Of a stretch of DNA of 32,157 nt, positions 1-8,609 are shown piece by piece. A program made the position numbers and the translations under genes. The notes below the pieces were generated by a model. The model was given only the letters and a program-made list of their open reading frames with translations, ran no database searches and was not told the origin of the DNA. Source of the DNA: Porphyromonadaceae bacterium UBA7180. GTDB lineage: Bacteria; Bacteroidota; Bacteroidia; Bacteroidales; Muribaculaceae. Each line of letters opens with the position of its first letter. Position 1 is the stretch's first letter. The stretch lies in assembly GCA_002491165.1 (NCBI GenBank), contig DKVK01000018.1:20011-52167 (forward strand), given 5' to 3'.

Positions 1-42
1 TGCTCCTGCGAAGAGCGTGGCGAGAAGTAAAAATCTTTTCAT
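1..42 (-). CDS. Secreted protein, N-terminal fragment only
   Basis: The window edge cuts this gene, leaving the first 14 codons. They begin with ATG (complement of 40-42) and read MKRFLLLATLFAGA, a basic start followed by a hydrophobic run, which is the beginning of a Sec signal peptide. The gene runs in the same direction as the broken choice-of-anchor-J gene that ends at 154, with a 111-nt gap. An exported or surface protein is likely, but the fragment is too short to name a family. Confidence 0.6.
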   Translation of the reverse strand, partial: MKRFLLLATLFAGA

Positions 43-90
43 TTTTTCAGTGTTTGGTTTAGTTGGTAATTATAGTGTCGGTTGATTGAA

Positions 91-130
91 GCCGGAGGGT
101 GGGCAGTCTGTTTCCGGCCCTCCCTCCGGC
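91..130 (-). terminator. Hairpin in the gap downstream of the choice-of-anchor-J gene
   Basis: A perfect 9-bp inverted repeat (GCCGGAGGG at 91-99, CCCTCCGGC at 122-130) encloses a 22-nt loop, 24 nt past the stop codon of the upstream minus-strand gene. On the minus strand it is followed by TTCAATC and not by a clean U-run, so it is a weak terminator candidate. Confidence 0.4.
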
Positions 131-153
131 CGTGATTGTTCTTGTCAGTGCTG

Positions 154-3100
154 TTATTGGACGGCGACTTTCACGGCGTTGCCGCCTACGGTTACTATGT
201 AGACCGCAGGTGAAACGGGGATAGCGGCATCGCCGGTGCCACGGTAAACCGTCATGCCGTCGACCGTGCTGACGGCCACGGCTTTATCACCGGCTCCCTG
301 CACCTGTATGATGCGTCCGAGAACCGATACCTTAGCGCCGTCGGCGAGGTTGCCGAATAAGCCTGAGCTGCTGAGCATCACCGGTGCGGAAAGCTCCGAT
401 TCTCCGTTTTCGAACAGTGCCGAAACGCAGTAAGTCAGGCCAAGGCCGTTGTGAGGCGTCGTGAAGGCGTTGGCGGTGACGGTGGCCGGATTGATTTTCT
501 CGTTGTTGCAATAGATATTGTATCCGAACAGTTCGCCGGTTGCCATCGGTACGCGGGTACAGGTGATGTCGTCGATCATCAGCATGAAGGAGTCTTCGGC
601 CATGGAACGTATGGCGAAGTAGCGGGTGCCTTCGGGGAGGGTGGCGGTGACTTCTGCCAGTCGTAGGATCTGAGTTCCACCGTCCCGAACTCCAGGTCTC
701 TGACGAAGTCTTCTATGTCATTGGACTTAGTGCTGTACCAGAGCTGGATTTTTTCGGGAGTGGAGGGGGCATAGGATTTTGCCCAGAAGGAGATTTCCTG
801 TTCGCTGCCGGGGAGTTCGGGAGAGATGAGCCAGTCGTTTACCTCCCCGAAGTCGTGGCGGTAAAGCGAGGCGAGATACTTGGTGCCGCTGTGTGCCTTG
901 AAAGAGTCGGAATAAGTGCCTGCGGCGGTGTCGAATACAAAGAACGAGGCGGTGGTGGTGCCTATTTCGATTCCGGGTATGCTATAGTTTCCGAAACCGC
1001 CGACGGGCATTCCGTCCATATCCACGAATGTCCAGCCGTTGAAATTGCGGCCGAAGGGTTCGCCGGATTCGAAGTCTTCGGTTATTTCAGACGTTTCGTA
1101 ATCGTCGGGATTGTTAGCGTTCCATTTGAGGTTGTCTTCGTTCCCCTTGCGTTCGCCGGTAAACCCGGAAACGGTGGGGAGGAGGGAGGTCCGGCGGTGT
1201 ACGGTAACGGAACCGGTACGGTTGTTTCCCTTGTTCTCATCGTTGTCCAGCACTGCCTCGGCGGTGAAGACGGCTTCGTCGCCTTGCGCCGGGGTCATGG
1301 TCTGGCGGAATCTTACTGCCTTGGAAGTGTAAGGCGTAAGGTCGGCCACTTCGGTTTCGGCGGCTTTTTCGCCGTCGCGGTACAGAATCACGTTGAACTT
1401 GCCGGTATTCTTGGCGGCATCGTTGTGCAGCGTCACATCTACATAGAAGGGCTGCCCGTTGTCCGCCAGTTCAGGGGCGGAAATGCTTTTCGCCTTCACG
1501 TCATAGCCGGCGTCGTTGATGAATTTTATGTCGTCGAAGTATGAGTACATGACGGTGCGTGACAGGCAATAACCTTCCAGGCGCACCTGGATGTTTTTGC
1601 CGCTGTATTCGGACAGGGAGACTTTCAGGTTGTTCCATTCGCCGGGTTTCAGGTCGGTGTTGTAGAACCTTGCCACCTCTTTCTCGACACCCTCGCACGA
1701 GACATAGACTGAAATCTCGTTGACGTCGGCGGTGGTGTTTCTGAAAGCCATGAACGAGAGCGCGGGGTTCTCTCCGCTTATGGCCACTTTGCCGGTCATG
1801 TATGAGGCACCGGCCTGTATGCCGTTGAAACTGATGACGAAATACTCGTTTCCGGAGTACGGCTTCACGGCGTTCTTATTGTTTCCGATGGGGAAGCGTG
1901 CCGAGCCGGAGGTCGTGAGGTTGTAAGCGGTGCCGTCGGCGGCGTCGTCGTACGCCAGGGGCATCGGATAGGCGGGTCCCACTGCCACTGCGAAGGCGGT
2001 GGACTCGCCGTACACGTCGCGGTTCACCGGCAGGATGGCATACGGTATGGTGGTCTGCGCCGCGGGAGCATCTATCCCGAACTCGAAATGGTTGTCGGCG
2101 ATAGGCTCGCTGTTCAGTTTTTCACCGGTTTCTTTGCCGTTGACTATTGTGTAGATGTTGTAGGTCATGCTTCCCTCCGGGAGTGTGTGGCCCAAGATGT
2201 CGGCGGTCACGGGTTCCCAGTTCAGTCTTACGAGATTCCCATCGTTGTAGCCCACGCGGCCGGTGACGGGCTGGGGAGGATATGCACCTATGAAGACGTC
2301 TACATAGCTCTTGAGTCCTTGGCGGCCGGAGGCATCGGTAGGCACGAAGGTGTAGCGGTACACGCCGGAACCTTCGGTTGTGTCTTGGAAGGATACGGCT
2401 TCGCCCGGGTTTCTCTGGACGGTTTTGATTTTGGTTTCCCCTCGGAAGATGTCAAGTGTGACTTTCCCTGAAATATTCGCGCCCTCAAGCGTCTTTTCGG
2501 GGAGACGGCATGAAACTGCCGCTTTGGCATATCCCAGTTCGTCGGGCGTCACTTCGGCTTCGGTCACCGCGTCCGGGGCTGCAAGCAGTATTTTCTCCTC
2601 GATGTCGTAGGAGCCGATGTAAAGGCGGTCCTGGTTCGCGTCCGAGATGGCGTGGAAACCGATGTTGTAGGTTCCCGTTTCACCCGGCTTCATTATCAGG
2701 CGGAAGTGCTGCGCGGTGTCTTCGTTATCGTAAATGTCGGTAGGGGGCAGGAGTTCGGTCGTCATTGCGTCGGCGGTGGCGTTCTTGCCGTAATAAATGG
2801 CGATACGTTCCGCGTAGCGCATCGACTGTTCGAAGACAGTGGCGTTGAGTACGTAGGCATATCCGCTTTCCAGGCGTATGTTGGGCGAGAACAGCCAGTC
2901 GTCGGCTTGTCCGGCGGCATGATAGCGTATCATGGCACGCTTGTACTGGGAATCATACTGCCATGTGGAACCGTTCTCCGGGTCTTGGTTGGCGTCATAG
3001 ACGGTGTTGTAATTGAACTCCCTCAGCGAATTGAAGTTCATGGCGTAGGGAGCTTCATACGAGCCGATACCGCAGGGGTATGACTTTACGACGGCGGAGG

Positions 3101-4594
3101 ATACCCCGTGGTTGACCGCCGCAACTTTGTAATAAGCGGTGTAGTAGGTGCTCTTCAGCGGCAGCGAAACGGAGTAGCTGTCGGCGGCGATGTTCTCGGC
3201 CACAACGTTGTCCTTGCTGTCGTAGACGGTATAGGTCACCTCCTGCGAGTTGATGTATCCCTCGTCCGCGCAGGTGGTTACAGGCTCCCATGTGAGGGTG
3301 CCGGTGCCGTCGTTCCAAAGGAGCTTCACGTTCTTCGGGGAAGAGGGCACACCGTAGCCTGCATAATAAGAGTACTTGGCCACGGGCGACCTGCCTGCGG
3401 CGTTGCTGCATTCGGCTTTGAAACGGTGTATGCCGTTCTGCGCCATTGCCGCCGTCTCGGTCACCTTTTGTCCGGCCGTGGCGGTGCCCTCCTTGATGAG
3501 CACGTCATCGGCGTAAATGGAGTAGCCCATCGTGGTGCCGGCGGCCGAAGTGCCGTCGTAAAGGGTCGAGGGCATCGTCAGCGAGATGCTCACGTCCAGG
3601 GAACCGCCCGCCTACGTCACGGAAAGCGCCGGTTTGGCGGGAGCCTTGTCGGCGGCCGCCGGAAGCGGTATATAGAGGCAGGTGATGTCATCCTTGGGGT
3701 CGAGTTCCCTCAGGATGACGGCGTTGCCGGTTGTTATGTCGATTTCCGCGATGCCTGCCGACGCGTCGGTGCAATAACACATCAGGAACGTGTTGTCGCG
3801 GTCATTGAAGCAGCCCCCGGTGAGATACTGGAGGTTAAGCTTGGTGTCTCCGATGGGGGTCAGGCGCCCGTTGGTCTTGTCGAGGCTGTAAAATTTACCT
3901 GTTTTCCCTACGGCGTAGAAATTGCCGTTCTTGTCGGCGCCGATGCCCGAGAGCATCATGCTCAACTGCGCTATGTCGGTGCGTTGTCCGGTTGCGTAGT
4001 CGAGCTGTGCCCAGATAAAGGAGTCGTTCTCCCCGGGGCAGCAGCCGTATGCTTTCCCAGTGGTAGGGTCTACCGCTATGTCGGAGGCCTGCATGTCCTG
4101 TTCCACCGGAAGGGAGGCGACGATTTCGCCGGTTTCCATGTCATAGTGGAAGATTCTGTAGACATACTCACCCCCTTCTATCACGCGTGCAAACCCGTAG
4201 AAAAGGCCGTCGCCGTTGTCATATCCGCAACCTATGGCAGCCGTGGAGGTGAAAACCGGGCTGAACTGCATCCCCTGCGTGTAAGGGATATTGTAGATGC
4301 CGTAGTGATTCTCGTTGTCGCCCCATGAAGACATGAACATCGCGGAGCCGCGCAGCCCGAGGCCTTCGGACGCTGATTTTGCGGTTTTCTTAGGTATCCG
4401 CTGCCGCTTGTCCCCTGCAGCGCTACCCTTCCGGACATCGGTGCTGAAAACCATGTCGGGATGATGGACATCAGCGGATTGTGGTTTCTCGCCGGCCCTG
4501 CTCCCGGTTCGTCGCCGAACACAGGGGATGCCGCGAATAAGCATGTCGCTATTCCCGTTCCTAACAGAGCCATCAAAGATAGAGTTTTTCGCAT
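154..4594 (-). pseudogene. Choice-of-anchor-J / fibronectin-like secreted protein, broken by three lesions
   Basis: This reads as one ~1480-codon gene split into three open stretches. It starts at ATG 4594 with a signal peptide (MRKTLSLMALLGTGIATCLF). A beta-propeller-like N-terminal region follows (about 4400-3620, with repeats such as DPTTGKAYG and DKNGNFYAVG). Alternating fibronectin-like and choice-of-anchor-J modules follow; the latter show DDWLFSPNIRLESGYAY and NDWLISPELPG. The gene ends in a tail resembling a T9SS sorting domain (VPVSPxxYIVTVGG type, here ending GGNAVKVAVQ). The lesions are a frame change somewhere in 4400-4530, an in-frame TAG at 3612-3614, and a frame change near 650-665 after DWQK. 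Both frame changes are explained by one missing base. The protein would act at the cell surface as a presumed binding or adhesive protein. Sequencing error is the main alternative to genuine decay. Confidence 0.8.
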
Positions 4595-4675
4595 AATCTT
4601 TGGTGTACTTTGGTTATAATTATAGCTTGAAAGATTCAGTCTATGGAGTTGAAAAATAGGTAATTGTTCACAGCA

Positions 4676-4683
4676 CAAAAGTA
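4676..4683 (-). promoter_or_regulatory. Bacteroidetes -7 element for the choice-of-anchor-J gene
   Basis: Reading the minus strand, TACTTTTG matches the Bacteroidetes -7 consensus TAnnTTTG and lies about 80 nt before the start codon at 4594. No clear TTG is seen about 20 nt further upstream. Confidence 0.5.
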
Positions 4684-4996
4684 CATCAAAAAAAGCGTAT
4701 TACCCCCTCGAAACGTTAAATAGACTTAAATAATACAAATGTACATTAAAACGATGAGATTCTGATTAAAAAGTAAGAACTTTTAAAGAAAATTATCTGA
4801 GATTATTTAAAAATTTCAAATTGCATGAAGCACGGTAAGTATAAGCACGTTATTATGCGGATAATGCAGAAAATGCAATGAATCCAGCTATTATAGTAGG
4901 CTCATTTACGTACTGCGCCAACTATATATAGTGTGTCGTCTGTAAATTTCTGTTGCTGCTTTTCTCAGCTCTTTCCGCATTTGTGCGGCGTGGCGG
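4684..4996. other. AT-rich intergenic stretch
   Basis: This stretch lies between the aspartic protease gene, which ends at 4997, and the promoter of the next minus-strand gene. It is AT-rich. I see no convincing gene, RNA gene or strong terminator. The only hairpin near the protease stop is a weak CCGC/GCGG pair without a U-run. Confidence 0.4.
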
Positions 4997-6312
4997 TTAG
5001 GGTTCTGTGGTGAGTAGCATGTCGGTGAGGTTGAAGCGCACCCGGCGGTAGAGCATCATGGAACGCAGGCCCAGGTTGTTGTCATCCATGTAACCCCCTT
5101 CGTGTTGCCGGGTCTGGACGTCGATTTCGGGGAGGATGACGTTGTTGCCCCCAAGTGTGAGCGTCGCGTCAGGCAGTTTGTAGCACAGGACGCTCCACAC
5201 GCCCCGACGCCCCCTTGCCGCACGGTGTCGCTCTTGCAGTTTTGCGTCAGATATTCCTTGTTACGCTCGAAAAACACGTTGTTGAGCCGGCCGTAAGAGG
5301 CGTCGCCGGTGTCGAGTTTTATCAGTAGCGGCTGGCGGTCAACTTCGGCAGTCGCCAATAAATTCATGCCGGAGGAGAAACACATATTGGGACGTACGCC
5401 CGTAGGGGCGGCAGGCTCGCGCGGCACCCGGATTTCCTTTGCCCCGAAGTCGAGCGTGACATCCTTGAGCCGGAGCATAAGTTCGCTTCCCACAATGAGT
5501 TCCAAAGCAGAGATATACTTGTCGGCCTCCTCGTGGTGGCTGCGGATGTCAATCACATAGAACGGCACATCGCTGACCGTGATGTTTCCCAACGTCAGTT
5601 CTCGGGCTATGGCGTAGCGTCCTGCGGAAGTGTCGACGCCTGTCGCCGCGACGTCGGCGTCCAGGAAGGTCAGGCCGAAAGCACGGGCCAGCGAGTCGGT
5701 GATGACGTTTACCCCGGCACCGGTGTCGAATGTAACCTTAGCCTGTTTGCCGTTGATTCCGGCATCGGCGAGCCGCATCAGGCACTGCCCGCTCCCGGCC
5801 TTGCCAGCCGGTATTATTTCAAAGGGAATTATGCCCTTTTCACCGCCGAAGGCAATGCGGTAAGGGGTATAGGCAGCCAAAGCCTTGTATTGCGCCGCCA
5901 TATTGGCGTATGGCTTAAGGCTTACGGAGTCAACTGATTGACAGGCAGCCTGCAAGACCGATGACAACAGCTCCGCGGCCTCCGCGTTCCTCCCCGTGCG
6001 GCTGAGGTCCATGGAATACATCATGGCGCTTGACAGCAGCAAATTCATGTCGAGAAACTGCGACTGCGTTTTCAGCAGTTCGTCGAAAGCCGGGATGGAA
6101 ATGTCCGGGCGGTTGAAGCGGTTTCCTATCAGGCAGCGGGAGAATACCTCTAAAAATGGGCTCACGGAATCCTTGTCGGCAGAATTATAAGTGTCATACA
6201 ACCCGAAATAATCCTGCGAGTTCATGGCCGCGCCGAGTCGCTGGTCCGCACTCTGCGCGTTGGCCGCCAAAGCGAAAACGGCAATGGCCAGAAGAAAAAT
6301 CAACCTTTTCAT
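4997..6312 (-). pseudogene. Retropepsin-like aspartic protease, frameshifted near its C terminus
   Basis: The ATG at 6312 begins MKRLIFLLAIAVFALAANAQ, a clear signal peptide; an in-frame ATG at 6363 would place that hydrophobic run internally. A helical region follows (residues about 25-150). A retropepsin-type catalytic motif comes next, FDTGAGVNVI at about 195-204, with IVGSELML and LDFGAKEIRVP further on. A second possible motif, IKLDTGDASYG, lies near residue 332, suggesting a two-lobed enzyme. At about 5200 the frame breaks: the uninterrupted frame gives a senseless tail to 5056, whereas the neighbouring frame continues sensibly (LPDATLTLGGNNVILPEID) to a stop at 4997. One base missing from a GGGG run at about 5201-5204 restores a 438-aa protein. 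The product would be periplasmic or outer-membrane; its substrate is unknown. Confidence 0.78.
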
Positions 6313-6332
6313 AATCAAAGCAATTAGTCCCG

Positions 6333-6363
6333 CAAATCTAATCAAAAATCCAGCAACCGGCAA
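6333..6363 (-). promoter_or_regulatory. Promoter of the aspartic protease gene
   Basis: On the minus strand TAGATTTG (6340 to 6333) matches the -7 consensus TAnnTTTG, with TTG (6363 to 6361) exactly 20 nt upstream. The predicted leader is only about 15 nt. Confidence 0.65.
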
Positions 6364-6491
6364 ATGGTCCCGGAACCGGAAACTTGAGAAAAAGCGTGTT
6401 TGGAAGAGGTGAATTTGGTTAAATACTGTTAAATATGATTAAAAATGGGGCGGTTTGGGCGGGGGGAGGGTGATTTCGGGCGGAAAATGAC

Positions 6492-6499
6492 TATCTTTG
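6492..6499 (+). promoter_or_regulatory. -7 element for the rimP-nusA-infB operon
   Basis: TATCTTTG matches the Bacteroidetes -7 consensus exactly. A good -33 TTG is not present at 20 nt. If this is the start site, the transcript has a leader of about 275 nt before rimP. Confidence 0.55.
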
Positions 6500-6504
6500 C
6501 AAAA

Positions 6505-6779
6505 GTGTTCCGGTGCTGCCCTGCGGCAGTGCCGTCTCTCGCGGCCCGGCGGGAGTGTTTCTGCGGGTCCGAAGATTGCTGACACCAAGAAAGCGTGTCA
6601 AAAGCCTCAATCTCCAAAACCACATCTGATTTTCAATGAATTGCAGATGAGATTAATGAGAGATTAGCATCTTGTGGTACGGCTTCTTGCGTCAGCCGGC
6701 AATGGATGCGGCGGTCGCCTCCCCAAAAGGGGGACAGGTGGTCGCAGCGCCCTTTTTGTATGTGTAAAAAACAACGATT
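6505..6779 (+). promoter_or_regulatory. Structured 5' leader upstream of rimP
   Basis: This gene-free leader holds three structures. First is a 10-bp hairpin at 6511-6534 (cggtgctgcc / ggcagtgccg, two G-U pairs, loop CTGC). Second is a nested pair, ACCACA 6619-6624 with TGTGGT 6673-6678, enclosing TCTG/CAGA. Third is a GC-rich hairpin at 6707-6746 with an inner TCCCC-AAAAG-GGGGA stem, followed by TTTTT at 6753-6757, about 22 nt before the start codon. The last looks like an imperfect attenuator. I do not recognise a named RNA family; regulation of the operon is an inference. Confidence 0.4.
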
Positions 6780-7238
6780 GTGATTGATAAAAAAGATATC
6801 GAGGAATTTGTAGAGAAAACCCTGGCGGGCACCGACCTCTTCCCGGTGGGCGTCACCGTGACGCCGGACAATGTCATCGACGTCACCATAGAGTCGGCCC
6901 GCGGCGTCACCATCGACGATTGTGTGGAACTTACCCATAAGTTCGAGGCCGAGTTCGACCGTGACAAGGATGACTATGAACTGACGGTAGGATCGGCCGG
7001 GCTTACGGCACCGTTCACCGTGCGCCGGCAGTACGAGATTCACCTGGGGGACCCGGTGGAGGTCCTCGCCGCCGACGGTAAGAAATACCGCGGCACACTC
7101 GAGAGCGCCGGAGAGGACAGTTTCACCGTAACCGTGGCTGAAAAGGTGAGGAAAGAGGGGGAGAAACGCCCCAAGATGGAGGACGTCACCTACACGTTCC
7201 CGTATTCTGAAGTAAAATATACTAAATATCTCTTATAA
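6780..7238 (+). CDS. rimP: Ribosome maturation factor RimP
   Basis: RimP assists maturation of the 30S ribosomal subunit. The 152-aa product starts with MIDKKDIEEFVEKTL, and its N-terminal alpha/beta domain has the family pattern V.VTPDNVIDVTIES..GVTIDDCVELT..FEAEFDRD.DDYELTVGSAGL. A C-terminal SH3-like domain follows from about residue 85 (GDPVEVLAADGKKYRGTLESA). The start codon is GTG at 6780, chosen because Bacteroidales RimP proteins begin MID(K). The length is usual for the family. It sits first in the conserved rimP-nusA-infB order, with nusA 4 nt downstream, so the two genes are surely cotranscribed and probably translationally coupled. Confidence 0.95.
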   Translation: MIDKKDIEEFVEKTLAGTDLFPVGVTVTPDNVIDVTIESARGVTIDDCVELTHKFEAEFDRDKDDYELTVGSAGLTAPFTVRRQYEIHLGDPVEVLAADGKKYRGTLESAGEDSFTVTVAEKVRKEGEKRPKMEDVTYTFPYSEVKYTKYLL

Positions 7239-7242
7239 AGAT

Positions 7243-8490
7243 ATGGCAAGAAAAGCAGAGACCGTGAATATGGTCGACCAGTTCGCCGAGTTCAAGGAGC
7301 TCAAGAACATAGACAAGACGATGATGATCAGCGTCCTGGAAGAGTCGTTCCGCAACGTACTGGCCAAGATGTTCGGCACCGACGAGAACTTCGACGTAAT
7401 CATGAACCCCGACAAGGGAGACTGCGAGATTTACCAGAATCTGCGGGTTGTGCCCGACGGCGAGGTAGAGAACAAGGATATGGAGATAGGGCTCACGGCT
7501 GCACGCGAGATAGACCCCGAGTGCGAGTTGGGCGAAGAGGTGGCCAAGCAGATTTTCTTCGAGAAATTCGGCCGCCGCGCCATCCTGAACCTGCGCCAGA
7601 CCTTGCAGTCGAAAATCCTCGACCTCCAGAAGGAAGCCCTCACGGCCAAGTTCAAGGCCCTCGAAGGTGAGATAGTCTCCGGCGAGGTGCATCAGATCTG
7701 GAAACGGGAAATACTGCTTCTCGACGAGGACCAGAACGAGCTCATCATGCCCAAGGAGGAGCAGATACCCGGCGACTTCTTCCGCAAGGGCGACGTGGTG
7801 CGTGCCGTGGTGGCACGCGTGGAGAACCCCAACAACAACCCCAAGATAATAGTGTCGCGCACCGACGAGCGTTTCCTGCGCCGACTCTTCGAGCAGGAGG
7901 TGCCGGAAATCCACGACGGCCTCATCACCATCAAGAAGGTGGCCCGCAAACCCGGCCAGTGCGCCAAGATAGCCGTGGAAAGCTATGACGACCGCATCGA
8001 CCCGGTAGGCGCCTGCGTGGGCGTCAAGGGCAGCCGCATCCACGGCATCGTGCGCGAACTGCGCAACGAGAACATCGACGTCATCAACTATACCTCCAAT
8101 CCGCAACTCTTCATACAGCGCGCCCTCAGCCCCGCCAAGATTTCCTCGATACGCCTCAACGCCGAGGAGAAGAAGGCCGAAGTGTTCCTGCACCCCGACG
8201 AGGTGTCGCTGGCAATCGGCAAGGGCGGATATAACATCTATCTGGCTACACAGCTTACCGGCTACAGCATAGACGTTTACCGCGACATCGAGGAGGGCGA
8301 GGAAGACATCTACCTCGACGAGTTCCGCGACGAGATAGACGAATGGGTGATAGACACCCTGAAGGACCTCGGCCTCGGGACGGCGAAAGCCGTGCTCAAC
8401 GCCTCGCCCGAAGTGCTGGAACAGGCCGACCTGGAGGAGGAGACTCTCCAGAACCTGCTCTCGGTGCTCCGCGCCGAGTTCGAGGACTGA
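7243..8490 (+). CDS. nusA: Transcription termination/antitermination factor NusA
   Basis: NusA binds RNA polymerase and nascent RNA and modulates pausing, termination and antitermination. The 415-aa product has the N-terminal polymerase-binding domain (about 1-130), an S1 domain (about 139-205, GEIVSGEVHQIW), KH1 (about 235-300, with GVKGSRIHGIVREL near 258) and KH2 (about 305-370, with IGKGGYNIYLA near 322). A short C-terminal helical region (about 375-415) resembles a single helix-hairpin-helix repeat; the long E. coli C-terminal repeats are absent, as in other Bacteroidetes. It begins 4 nt after rimP and is followed 119 nt later by infB. There is no strong Shine-Dalgarno sequence, which is normal for this phylum. 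Confidence 0.97.
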   Translation: MARKAETVNMVDQFAEFKELKNIDKTMMISVLEESFRNVLAKMFGTDENFDVIMNPDKGDCEIYQNLRVVPDGEVENKDMEIGLTAAREIDPECELGEEVAKQIFFEKFGRRAILNLRQTLQSKILDLQKEALTAKFKALEGEIVSGEVHQIWKREILLLDEDQNELIMPKEEQIPGDFFRKGDVVRAVVARVENPNNNPKIIVSRTDERFLRRLFEQEVPEIHDGLITIKKVARKPGQCAKIAVESYDDRIDPVGACVGVKGSRIHGIVRELRNENIDVINYTSNPQLFIQRALSPAKISSIRLNAEEKKAEVFLHPDEVSLAIGKGGYNIYLATQLTGYSIDVYRDIEEGEEDIYLDEFRDEIDEWVIDTLKDLGLGTAKAVLNASPEVLEQADLEEETLQNLLSVLRAEFED

Positions 8491-8496
8491 CGCCCC

Positions 8497-8528
8497 GGGC
8501 GGCAGCTCCCGCCGCAGGGACCGCCCGC
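8497..8528 (+). terminator. Hairpin between nusA and infB, possibly partial attenuation
   Basis: CGGGCGG shortly after the nusA stop pairs with CCGCCCG about 25 nt later. No U-run follows (CTCCTATAATT), so it is more likely an RNA processing or stability element, or a weak attenuator, than a true terminator. infB probably remains in the operon. Confidence 0.3.
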
Positions 8529-8609
8529 TCCTATAATTAACCGCTCCCGCCGGCTGCGATACATTCAGCCGCACGGCAGCAATTGAATTAGTAACTCCCA
8601 ACACGATAT

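Noticed and set aside
3108..4328. 406-aa plus-strand frame opposite the choice-of-anchor-J gene
   Set aside because: The minus strand, although broken, has family motifs throughout; this frame is rich in Gly/Val/Arg without a pattern.
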